From contig NZ_BCXI01000019.1 of assembly GCF_001895025.1 (NCBI RefSeq), positions 86,011 through 150,010 on the forward strand: a DNA stretch of 64,000 nt, written 5' to 3'. The stretch is from Rhodococcus zopfii NBRC 100606 = JCM 9919 (GTDB taxonomy: Bacteria; Actinomycetota; Actinomycetes; Mycobacteriales; Mycobacteriaceae). Positions within the stretch are counted from its first letter, which is position 1, and each line of letters begins with the position of its first letter. The position numbers and the translations under genes are program-made. A model generated the notes under the pieces. It ran no database searches and was not told where the DNA came from. It worked only from the letters and a program-made list of their open reading frames with translations. Positions 17,270 to 25,082 of this stretch are shown here, one piece after another.

Positions 17270-18502
17270 TCAGAAGAATCCGGTGTCGGGCAGCGGTGTG
17301 TCGTTGACGACGAGGTCACCGAGAACGCGCGCCTTGTACGTTGTCGGGTTGTGCGAGAAGAGGGTTCGCAGATTGCGCCAGTGCCGGTCGAGGTGCGCGG
17401 ATTGCCGGGTGGCCGACGCCCCACCCACCTCGAACAGTCGGCCCGCGGCGCGCAGCGCCACTTCCTCGATCGCAACCTTCACCTTCGCCGCCGCCACTGC
17501 GGCGGCGCGCTCGAGATCGGCGTCGACACCGGCCGTGCGGGCCGCGTCGGCGGCAACGTCCTGGGCCCCTGCCGCCGCGCGGACCAGCGCCTCCGCGGCA
17601 TACGCGGTGGCCGACAGGGTACCGATGACCTCCAGCAACTGCGGGTCGTGGCGAGGTTCCTCGGTGGTGGCGAAGACGAAGCTGCGTTTGCGGGACCGCA
17701 CGAGTTCCGACGCGTCGGAGGTCACTGCCCGCAGTATGCCCGCGGTGATCGCGTGGAGGAACAGCTGCGGCAAGGCCTGACGGGGACGGACCGGAAGGTC
17801 CTCGCCCCGGAACGGCAGGGTCTCGTTCACAGCGACCCACACGTTCTCGAAGACGGTCGTTCCGCTGCCGGTATGCCGCTGGCCGATCCCGTCCCAGTCG
17901 TCCTTGTGCTCGATCCCAGTGCGATCGACCGGGACGATCGCACTGAGCAACTTGCCGCCGGGCAGCTTCGCCGAAACCCGGATGTAGTCGGAGTAGAGGG
18001 ATCCGGTGCTGTAGAACTTGACGCCGTCGAGCCGGTACCCGTCCCCATCGGGCACGAGGGTGGAGTCGTACTTGTAGGTGCCGACAGGACGGCTGCCCAG
18101 TTCGGACGACGCGCCACCGAACAGCTTTCCGTCGAGGATCTCGGGCAACCATGCCGACTTGCGATCCGTCCGCGGCTGCCGGAGGACCTCCTCCACGAAT
18201 CCGTAGTGGACGCGCACGATGTGCGGAACGTCCGGATCTGCCTCGGCAAGATCGACGACGAGATCGAACAGCTGCTGCAGGCTGTAGCCGCCGCCGCCCT
18301 GTTCACGGGGCACGCGGACGGCGCCGAGCCGATGCTTCCGGAGCAATGCGGCTGCACGGTGCGGACCTTCTGTCCCTCCTGCGGCACGCCGCGCCACGGC
18401 ATCCGCACGGATTTCCTCGATCACAGAGGCCAGCTCGGGCGATCCGGGCGCCGGAGGGCGAACCGTCTCGGCCGGAAGGCTCACGGAAACAACGGCTGTC
18501 AT
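17270..18502 (-). CDS. DszC/SfnB-like flavin-dependent monooxygenase (acyl-CoA dehydrogenase fold)
   Basis: A 410-residue protein of the acyl-CoA dehydrogenase fold. Characteristic points are VPREQGGGGYSLQQLFDLV, VEEVLRQPRTD, DGVKFYSTGSLYSDYIRV and the C-terminal FEVGGASATRQSAHLDRHWRN. The last segment is typical of DszC and SfnB sulfur oxygenases rather than true dehydrogenases, and the catalytic glutamate of dehydrogenases is not evident. It would use FMNH2 and oxygen to oxidise a sulfide, sulfone or similar compound. AGGAG ahead of ATG 18502 fixes the start. Confidence 0.85.
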   Translation of the reverse strand: MTAVVSVSLPAETVRPPAPGSPELASVIEEIRADAVARRAAGGTEGPHRAAALLRKHRLGAVRVPREQGGGGYSLQQLFDLVVDLAEADPDVPHIVRVHYGFVEEVLRQPRTDRKSAWLPEILDGKLFGGASSELGSRPVGTYKYDSTLVPDGDGYRLDGVKFYSTGSLYSDYIRVSAKLPGGKLLSAIVPVDRTGIEHKDDWDGIGQRHTGSGTTVFENVWVAVNETLPFRGEDLPVRPRQALPQLFLHAITAGILRAVTSDASELVRSRKRSFVFATTEEPRHDPQLLEVIGTLSATAYAAEALVRAAAGAQDVAADAARTAGVDADLERAAAVAAAKVKVAIEEVALRAAGRLFEVGGASATRQSAHLDRHWRNLRTLFSHNPTTYKARVLGDLVVNDTPLPDTGFF

Positions 18503-18527
18503 GACTTTCTCCTGTCGTAGTGGGTTG

Positions 18528-19505
18528 TCAAGCGACCGGGAAGGCGAGGCGGACACCGACCGTCTCCGGTTCGGGGACGGCGAGCCCCAGCCGCTCTCGC
18601 AGCGTGACCCGACGTCTGTCTGGCTGCGGCGGACGTGCGACGGCATCAATAACACGTGACCATGTGTCGGATGTGCCCCCGTGCACGAGTACCCCGTCCG
18701 TGAGCGAGGCGTCGACGGGCTCGCGACCCTCTGCCCAGGTCACGTCGGCGAGCAGAACTTGGCTCCGCACCACGGAGCCCAACGACGCACGATAGCGGGC
18801 GGCCGCCTCCGCATCGGCGACTACAACCACGTCGGCGACGCGGCCGGCCACCTGTTCTTCCCCTTCGTCGCGAGGTGACCAGAACACCGGAGGCCGGACC
18901 TGCGGGGGCTCGGGGACGTTGAGCGGTCCCGCCACTCGATAGACCCCGTCGTGGTCGATATGGACAATACGGCCGGAGTCCACGAACACACCCCGGCTTC
19001 GGTCTCGCACAATGCTGGTGGCCGGCCAGCTGCCCCACAACGAGCGAACGACGGTGACGGCGTCTGCTGTGGCGTCGAGCGGGTCGGCGTCGACCCAGAC
19101 CGCATCGGCATGCGGTTCGGTTCGGTCGACGGTCCCCACCAGCCAGCCCACCCGACCCCGCGAACCGTGATCCACGGAAGCGAGCCGCCGGGCGACGTTG
19201 TACGGATGTTCACGCCCCACGGCGGCGGCCACCACGATCCCGACATCCGTGGTGTGTCGAGCCAGTACGACGGCGGCGACGGTCGGGTCGAGAGTGGGCG
19301 TGTCCGGATGGGAGGCAGACAGCCGGTCTCGGCCGAACACGAGGAAGTCGACTCCGGCCTCCTCGACCGCCCGCCCGAACTCCGCTGCAGTGCCGCGGGT
19401 TCGGTGATCGAGCAGATCCGTGGCAAACACCGAGTCGACTGCCAATCCGACGATCGGTGTGCGTCCTGCCCGATCCGGTTCGATTCGCCGTGCAGCTGCG
19501 CTCAT
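18528..19505 (-). CDS. short luciferase-like (LLM) flavin oxidoreductase-like protein
   Basis: A 325-residue LLM-fold protein, about 100 residues shorter than its neighbours. It retains the N-terminal half (FLVFGRDRLSASHPDTPTLDPTVAAVVLA, PYNVARRLASVDHGSRGRVGWLVGT) and a short C-terminal part. The long insertion and last barrel elements of the NtaA group are missing. It heads the minus-strand operon. It may be a reduced monooxygenase, or a non-catalytic partner of the enzymes encoded after it. The ATG 19505 has GGAG seven bases ahead; an upstream in-frame ATG at 19535 lacks a site. Confidence 0.72.
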   Translation of the reverse strand: MSAAARRIEPDRAGRTPIVGLAVDSVFATDLLDHRTRGTAAEFGRAVEEAGVDFLVFGRDRLSASHPDTPTLDPTVAAVVLARHTTDVGIVVAAAVGREHPYNVARRLASVDHGSRGRVGWLVGTVDRTEPHADAVWVDADPLDATADAVTVVRSLWGSWPATSIVRDRSRGVFVDSGRIVHIDHDGVYRVAGPLNVPEPPQVRPPVFWSPRDEGEEQVAGRVADVVVVADAEAAARYRASLGSVVRSQVLLADVTWAEGREPVDASLTDGVLVHGGTSDTWSRVIDAVARPPQPDRRRVTLRERLGLAVPEPETVGVRLAFPVA

Positions 19506-19751
19506 TGTGTTCTCCGTCCAGATTCGCGGCGCCAAAGCGGATTCAGGCTATGGCTCTCCAAACAGGTTCCAGAACCCTTCCGCTCGAATTGATTTCAACA
19601 GCAATTCCCCCGGCATACCCCGGATGACCGACCTGTCTGGATTACCTCCGGCGGGAGGGAAACACTTTCAAGCGGTGCATGAGCAGCGGATGATGACCCC
19701 GCAAACGACTCTCCCACTACGCGGCGAGACTCCCGGCCGAGCGAGGTATGT
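19506..19751. promoter_or_regulatory. divergent promoter region of the two LLM transcription units
   Basis: 246 bases between start codons facing away from each other (19505 minus, 19752 plus). It must hold both promoters. A short CCTCC/GGAGG inverted repeat is near 19646-19660. No exact operator could be assigned. Confidence 0.4.
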
Positions 19752-21110
19752 GTGCCCCACCCGAAACCGTCGATATTCTTCGTGTCCTCCGAGTTCCACT
19801 TCACGGATCGGTTCCCACGATGGAATGCCGATTCCGGGTATGCCGGACCGGACGGCAACCATCGGTCGAAAGCCGAGTTCGCGCGCGAACTGGAGGAACT
19901 CGGATTCGATGCAGTCTTCGCGGCCGACTTCGCGGGTTTGAACCGGAATCAGATCAGGCACAACGGTCCACGCTCGTTCGAGCCACTGACCCTGGCCGCG
20001 TTCCTCGCCGCGCATACCGACAGGATCGGTCTCGTCATCACGCTGTCCACCCAGTTCAGCGAACCGTACACCGTGGCCAGAGAACTCAATTCGCTTGATC
20101 GACTGTCGGCCGGCCGCGCCGGCTGGAACGTCGTGACGTCGTTCAACGGCGAGTCCAACTACGGATACAGTGCCCTACCCACTCCCGCGGACCGCTACCG
20201 GCGGGCACGAGAGTTTCTCGATGTGACCATGGCGCTGTGGACGTCGTGGGATCCCGATGCGATCGTGTCGGACCGGGACACCGAAGTGTACGTCGACACC
20301 GACAGGGTCCGTGACAGCGAGTGGAAGGGTGAGAACTTCCGTGTTCGGCAGGCGCTCGACCTACCACCGTCACCGCAGAGGTTCCCGGTGATTGCACAGG
20401 CGGGTGCGTCAGAGTTGGGAATCGAGTTCGCCGCCGAATCGGCCGAGGTCGTTTTCGTCGCGAGTCCCGACCTGCCTTCGGGACAGCGGTACTACGAGAA
20501 GCTGAAGTCCGCGATGGTGGCGAGCGGGCGGCAGCCGGACGATCTGGCGGTACTTCCCGGAATCCGGATCCATCTGGGGGACACCGTCGAAGATGCACAG
20601 GCCGCGTATCGCGCCGAGCTGACCGATCTCGATCTTGCGCGGGCGCGGGAGGCGATCCGCTACGAGATCCCGGAACTCGACCTCTCCGACCTCGGGTTCG
20701 ACGATCCTGTTCCCCTCGAACGCTTCCCGACGCTGGACGACATCGAGCGTCGCGGCCGCCGGGTGAGCCGGGCGCTCATCTATCGGACATGGGTCGAGTC
20801 CGGTGAGTACGTGAACCTCCGTGATCTCATGCTCCGATACGCGACATCGTTCGGCCACTTCCAGATCGTGGGCACTGCGGAGTCCGCGGCCGCGACGATC
20901 GAGGAATGGATCGACGAGCGCGCCGCGGACGGGTTCATCCTGCTGGGCGGGTCGAGCTTCGAGCGGATACGACGCGATCTCGTTCCGCTGCTGCGCCGGC
21001 GCGGGATCTTCCGCGACCCGGCCGCCGAACCCGATCGGGCAGCGACACTCCGTCAACGCCTCGGAACTACGCCGGGACTCGATCGGAATCGTCATCTCGC
21101 CGTGCGCTGA
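19752..21110 (+). CDS. FMNH2-dependent monooxygenase, NtaA/DszA (LLM) family
   Basis: A 452-residue two-component monooxygenase. Conserved parts are SIFFVSSEFHFTDRFP, FDAVFAADFAGLN, ITLSTQFSEPYTVARELNSLDRLSAGRAGWNVVTSF and RFPVIAQAGASELGIE. It has an extra loop near residues 300-350 compared with the enzyme at 15954. The start is GTG 19752, with GAGG five bases ahead; the nearby ATG at 19748 is out of frame. Divergent from the organosulfur operon, it is likely controlled with it. Two members plus a truncated one suggest different organosulfur substrates. Confidence 0.87.
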   Translation: MPHPKPSIFFVSSEFHFTDRFPRWNADSGYAGPDGNHRSKAEFARELEELGFDAVFAADFAGLNRNQIRHNGPRSFEPLTLAAFLAAHTDRIGLVITLSTQFSEPYTVARELNSLDRLSAGRAGWNVVTSFNGESNYGYSALPTPADRYRRAREFLDVTMALWTSWDPDAIVSDRDTEVYVDTDRVRDSEWKGENFRVRQALDLPPSPQRFPVIAQAGASELGIEFAAESAEVVFVASPDLPSGQRYYEKLKSAMVASGRQPDDLAVLPGIRIHLGDTVEDAQAAYRAELTDLDLARAREAIRYEIPELDLSDLGFDDPVPLERFPTLDDIERRGRRVSRALIYRTWVESGEYVNLRDLMLRYATSFGHFQIVGTAESAAATIEEWIDERAADGFILLGGSSFERIRRDLVPLLRRRGIFRDPAAEPDRAATLRQRLGTTPGLDRNRHLAVR

Positions 21111-21122
21111 GGACGCTCGCCT

Positions 21123-21571
21123 GTGCCACACCGAGTTCGCGATGCAGATCGATCACGTCTGCCCGCCGAGCACCTCTGCGGGCAGACGCGGCGGCAATGG
21201 TCGCGGTCGATCCGGCGCTGGTATCCCGCGGCGACGCGCACCTCCCCGTCGCCATCGACGAGCTCCAGCGCCGGCGAGTGGTCGAGGATCCGTACGTCTG
21301 ATCGAGTACCCGATCCATCCAGCGATGATCGGCCAGATAGCCGCCGAGCGCTTCGCGGCTCGCCTTGGCCTGCTCCCGCGCGGACCGTCCGGGCGCGACG
21401 TACCGGACACCCGTGCCGGACGGCGCGGTCGTACCGCTGGCTCCGCAGTACCCCTTGTCGACGAGCTCCACATCGGCCCCCAGCCCGGCGCGCACGCAGC
21501 GCTGCCCCCGTCCCGGCGGGTCCACCGCCGATGACGAGAACGTCGGTACTCGGGTCCAGTGGTTCGGTCAC
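21123..21571 (-). pseudogene. decayed FAD-dependent oxidoreductase (fumarate reductase / APS reductase flavoprotein-like)
   Basis: The reverse strand begins with MTEPLDPSTDVLVIGGGPAGTG, a proper dinucleotide-binding start. The frame then shifts near 21480, where the next part GADVELVDKGYCGASGTTAPSGTG continues in another frame to ADHRWMDRVLDQTY. A later piece (VRILDHSPALELVDGDG) returns to the first frame after an apparent internal deletion. The catalytic domain and C-terminus are gone. This is the remnant of a flavoprotein of the succinate dehydrogenase/fumarate reductase type that often accompanies sulfur oxygenases. It marks the edge of the sulfur region. Confidence 0.75.
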
Positions 21572-21803
21572 GGGCAGGTTCCTGTCGCGCGGGGTCTTCC
21601 GCGAGGATTCCGCATTTGCTCCGGGGACGCCATCACCAGAATCAGGGTGATGTGAACTCGCCCCGACCGACTACGCATGCCCCAGGGCACCGCCGTGGGC
21701 ACCGACGGGCCGAGTCCCGCACAGACAGGTAGCGCGCTACTCGTGACCCCCGACACCGGGCGACACAGACTGGGATTCCGCACAGCCCCTACGAGGAGGA
21801 ACC

Positions 21804-22031
21804 ATGACGGATTCCCGAAGTTCTTCTCGCGAACCGGAACCCACCGCCGCTTTCGGCGCCCCCGTGTTCGCCGGCACGGAAGTCGACCAGAGTGTCGGTT
21901 TCGACGACTCGACCGGTGCCGCAGGAGACCCGTCCGAGGAGGGCGCGCACACACTCGCGCCTCGCAGCGAAGGTGACATCCCCACGGCATCCGTCGCCGA
22001 CCTGATCCGCCAGCACTCACCGGAAGGGTGA
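21804..22031 (+). CDS. small acidic protein of unknown function, first gene of the CHAT/caspase operon
   Basis: A 75-residue, strongly acidic, low-complexity protein (MTDSRSSSREPEPT at the start, DLIRQHSPEG at the end) without signal peptide or membrane helix; probably disordered. A strong GAGGAGGAACC ribosome site supports it as a real gene. It is followed after six bases by the DUF1036-like gene, so it opens the protease operon. Its acidic, aspartate-bearing sequence (VGFDDSTGAAGD) could be a substrate or inhibitor of the caspase or CHAT proteases encoded downstream; this is a guess. I do not recognise a family. Confidence 0.72.
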   Translation: MTDSRSSSREPEPTAAFGAPVFAGTEVDQSVGFDDSTGAAGDPSEEGAHTLAPRSEGDIPTASVADLIRQHSPEG

Positions 22032-22037
22032 TCGACG

Positions 22038-22382
22038 ATGGAAATCCGCTTTCGCAACAACTATCCCGCCACGGTATCGGTGGCGGTGATGTTCTACAGC
22101 CCCGGAACTTGTGGCCAGCATGGCAATTGGGGAACACGCGGCTGGTGGAACATCGCGCCTGGTCAGATGGCACACGTACTCAACACGGAAAACCGGTTCA
22201 TGTGCTACTACGCCGAGGCCGGCGACGGCGCCCGGTGGGTCGGAAACTTCGGTCCGATGTACGTCTACCGGAACAGTTTCGATTCGTGCCTCAATCTCGG
22301 GTCGACCGCCGCGATCGGGCGCGTGGGAACACGGCAGGTCGATACCGGAGGGAAGAACACGATCGTCAACCTGAACCCCTGA
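22038..22382 (+). CDS. DUF1036-like small beta protein
   Basis: A 114-residue protein: MEIRFRNNYPATVSVAVMFY, then GTRGWWNIAPGQMAHVL and WVGNFGPMYVYRN. The RGWW-I-PG core resembles DUF1036, a small beta-rich family of unknown role. Three cysteines are present and there is no signal peptide. A GGGTGA-type site lies ahead of the ATG, six bases after the previous stop. In the context of proteases it could be a target, a sensor or an effector released by cleavage. The stop codon lies in a short 8-bp tandem repeat. Confidence 0.72.
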   Translation: MEIRFRNNYPATVSVAVMFYSPGTCGQHGNWGTRGWWNIAPGQMAHVLNTENRFMCYYAEAGDGARWVGNFGPMYVYRNSFDSCLNLGSTAAIGRVGTRQVDTGGKNTIVNLNP

Positions 22383-22403
22383 ACCCCTGAACCCCTGAAT
22401 CCC
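22372..22403 (+). repeat. four tandem copies of an 8-bp unit at the 3' end of the DUF1036-like gene
   Basis: TGAACCCC is repeated at 22372, 22380 and 22388, then TGAATCCC at 22396. The second copy supplies the stop codon. Copy-number change would alter the spacer to the protease gene but not the protein, as long as two copies stay. Confidence 0.85.
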
Positions 22404-22457
22404 GACCCGAACCGCCGGGGCCGTCCGTCCCGCCGGAGAACCTCACGAGGAAGAACC

Positions 22458-23147
22458 ATGACCGAAAACAATGCCCGACATTACTGTTCGCTGGTGCTGC
22501 CGCCGCAGGACACCGAGAAGACCCGGGCCGCGCTGCTGAAGGAATCGAAATGGGGCGTCGGGGACCGGGTGACCGTCCGGTTCCTCGAGGGCGATCCGGA
22601 CCTGCGACGGCGGGTGCGCAGCGTCGCGGAGGAATGGACCGGAGAGAAGATGGCGAATCTCGCCTTCCACTTTGTCGATTCCGGACCGGCGGACATCCGG
22701 ATCGGCTTCGAACAGGGCGACGGCTCCTGGTCGTACCTGGGCACACAGTGTCGGCAGATCCCACCGGCGGAACGCACGATGAACTACGGCTGGCTCACGC
22801 CCTCGTCGTCCGACGACGAGTTGCGCCGCGTCGTGCTCCACGAGTTCGGGCATGCGCTCGGCCTCATCCACGAGCATCAGAATCCGAACCGTCCGATCGC
22901 CTGGAATCGGCGCGCCGTCATCGCCGATCTTTCGGGTCCGCCCAACAGATGGGATCCCGCGACGATCGAGCACAACATCTTCAAACGGTATGACCCGCGG
23001 TCTGTTTCGGCAACTCCCACCGATGCGGACTCGATCATGATGTATCCGATTCCCGCCCGGTGGACCACCGACGGTTTCTCGGCCGATCTCAATTCGGAAC
23101 TGTCCGACCCGGACAAGGAGTTCATCCGTGATGCCTACCCGTGGTGA
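22458..23147 (+). CDS. metzincin zinc metalloprotease (astacin-like motif) without signal peptide
   Basis: A 229-residue predicted protease. The zinc motif HEFGHALGLIHEH starts at His128 (HExxHxxGxxHE, the metzincin/astacin type), and the Met-turn is DADSIMMYPI. Before it, LRRRVRSVAEEWT and DIRIGFEQGDGSWSYLGT match the N-terminal sheet of these enzymes. There is no signal peptide or propeptide, so it should act in the cytoplasm, which is unusual for this class. GAGGAAGAACC precedes the ATG. The last 17 bases overlap the first CHAT gene, so the two are coupled. Confidence 0.88.
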   Translation: MTENNARHYCSLVLPPQDTEKTRAALLKESKWGVGDRVTVRFLEGDPDLRRRVRSVAEEWTGEKMANLAFHFVDSGPADIRIGFEQGDGSWSYLGTQCRQIPPAERTMNYGWLTPSSSDDELRRVVLHEFGHALGLIHEHQNPNRPIAWNRRAVIADLSGPPNRWDPATIEHNIFKRYDPRSVSATPTDADSIMMYPIPARWTTDGFSADLNSELSDPDKEFIRDAYPW

Positions 23148-24885
23148 GCATCGAGCGAAGGAGGCCGGTCGTTCCGTGACCGGCCTCCTGGCCCGAGTCG
23201 TGCGGACGGTCGTGAACATTCTGGCCCGCGTTCTCGACATGGTCCGCCTCGGCTCGGTGACCGTGAGGCGCCGACGTGTTCCGGAACCGTCGTCGGCCGA
23301 GGCTCGCAGGGACGGACGTGTTCTGGAATCCGCGGTACCCGAGCCGACGGCCGGAACCCGCACGGCCTATGCACGCCTGGACGCACCCGACCGGGTTCCT
23401 CCCGGCGGCGTGTTCGAACTGCGCGTGGGTCTTGCGGAATCCTCCGGCCACGGCGTCACGAGCCCGAATCCCCTGTCGGTGCCGGACACCGAATTCACGC
23501 TGACGGTGACGGTATCCGCGGATGGCTTCGAGGTGCTCGGCGGCTCACCGATCCGCACGATCGCCGTGGGCCCCGACGATCCCTGCGCCTACGATGTGAT
23601 CCGGCTCCGCGCGGTCGACGACGCAGCTCTGGCACCGGCCCGCAGCATCCTCGCGGTATTTGCAATCGAAGGCCGCACGATCGGGATCGCCACCCGGTCC
23701 GTGCTGGTCGGCGACGGTCCCGCCCCCGCCGAGCCGGTCCGCCCGGACGCGGACTGGGTACTGCCGACGGACCCGGGAACGCGGCCCGATCTGGAACTGG
23801 TGGTCGCGCCCGGCAACGACGCCGACGGACCGCGGCGTCTGTTCTGGTACTTCCGGTCCCCGCATGCGACGGTCGGCGACGGCAGATTCGTCGCCGCGGA
23901 CCTCCCGGTGACGGTCGCGACGACCGTCCGGCAACTGATGACCGGTGTCGAGGACCGCTCGTCCGGAGTGGATCTGCCGTACTATCTGCGCGGCGTCGGT
24001 CGGCGCATCGCCGACGCGATTCCCGATCAGGTGTGGCGCGCGCTGAAAGCCGCAGCGGACGCGGTGGAGGGCCCGCCGAGTGTGCTGCTCGCGACCGCCG
24101 ACCCGTACATTCCGTGGGAGCTCGCCCGCGTCCCGCAACCGTGGTGCGACGGCGACCCGCCCCTGCTCGGCGCGCAGACCGTGATCGGACGCTGGCCGTA
24201 CCTGGCACACGGCCGGAGTCCGGCTCCCGCTCCCGACCTCGAACTGGACTCGATGGCCGTCGTCTTCGGGAAGTACTCGGACAAGGAGAACCTCGAGGAG
24301 GCAGCGCAGGAAGCCGCCCAGCTGTGCGCGCGTTATGCGGCGCAGCCCGTCGATGCCCGGATGAGCGACATCCTGCGCTGCCTCGACGGCACCCCCCGCG
24401 CGGATGTGCTGCATCTCGCGGTGCACGGCAACTTCGACCCGACCGGTTTGCGCGACGGTATCTACCTCGTCGACGGGAACTATCTGAGCCCGGTGTCGGT
24501 CGAAGGAGTCGAGGCAAGTCCGGTCCGGTTGGCGTTCCTCAACGCCTGCCAGCTCGCGCAGGGCCGCGAAGTGTTCGGCGTGTACGCGGGTATTGCGTTC
24601 GCGCTGTTGAATATCGGCGCAGAGGCGGTGGTCGCGCCACTCTGGAAGGTGGACGACGGGGCGGCGCGTGAGCTCGTCGGGGGGTTCTACCCGACGCTGT
24701 TCACCGGCATCCGCTCCCCCGCATCGATTCTGCGCGAGATCCGCTGCCGGTCAGTGGAATCCAGTCCAGCTGCAACCTCCCTCGCCTATGTCTACTTCGG
24801 TCATCCACTCTTGACGGTGAACTGGAAGTCCGCCGGTGATCGGTGCGGCGCGGAGTCGACCGCGCCCGCCGGAATCGTTCCCTGA
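23131..24885 (+). CDS. CHAT-family cysteine protease with N-terminal beta domain (first of two)
   Basis: A 584-residue protein. Residues about 15-50 form a basic amphipathic helix (GLLARVVRTVVNILARVLDM) that could bind membrane. A beta-sandwich-like domain follows (about 75-190, VPPGGVFELRVGL to RSVLVG), then a linker and the C-terminal CHAT protease domain (about 320-570). The dyad is His432 (LHLAVHGNF) and Cys473 (LNACQLA), followed by PLWKVDDGAARELVG, the usual CHAT ending. CHAT enzymes are caspase/separase relatives cleaving specific partners. ATG 23131 has AAGGAG upstream; a GTG three bases earlier is possible. It overlaps the metalloprotease gene. Confidence 0.88.
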   Translation: MPTRGEHRAKEAGRSVTGLLARVVRTVVNILARVLDMVRLGSVTVRRRRVPEPSSAEARRDGRVLESAVPEPTAGTRTAYARLDAPDRVPPGGVFELRVGLAESSGHGVTSPNPLSVPDTEFTLTVTVSADGFEVLGGSPIRTIAVGPDDPCAYDVIRLRAVDDAALAPARSILAVFAIEGRTIGIATRSVLVGDGPAPAEPVRPDADWVLPTDPGTRPDLELVVAPGNDADGPRRLFWYFRSPHATVGDGRFVAADLPVTVATTVRQLMTGVEDRSSGVDLPYYLRGVGRRIADAIPDQVWRALKAAADAVEGPPSVLLATADPYIPWELARVPQPWCDGDPPLLGAQTVIGRWPYLAHGRSPAPAPDLELDSMAVVFGKYSDKENLEEAAQEAAQLCARYAAQPVDARMSDILRCLDGTPRADVLHLAVHGNFDPTGLRDGIYLVDGNYLSPVSVEGVEASPVRLAFLNACQLAQGREVFGVYAGIAFALLNIGAEAVVAPLWKVDDGAARELVGGFYPTLFTGIRSPASILREIRCRSVESSPAATSLAYVYFGHPLLTVNWKSAGDRCGAESTAPAGIVP

Positions 24886-25082
24886 GTGGGTGGCGCGCAC
24901 GTGATCCTCGATTCCATTGTTCCCAAAAAGGATTCGCAGGTGACACGGCGGCACGCGTCTGCGGCCCCCCGACTGGTGGACTACCCGATTCCACGGATCC
25001 TCGTGAATCGAGGGACTACGCTCACTCGCTCGTGCGACGATGGAACCTCGAAGTCGTCCACTCCCCCACTGCGGAGCGATCG

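Noticed and set aside
22372..22403. CRISPR or larger satellite array
   Set aside because: Only four 8-bp units with no spacers.
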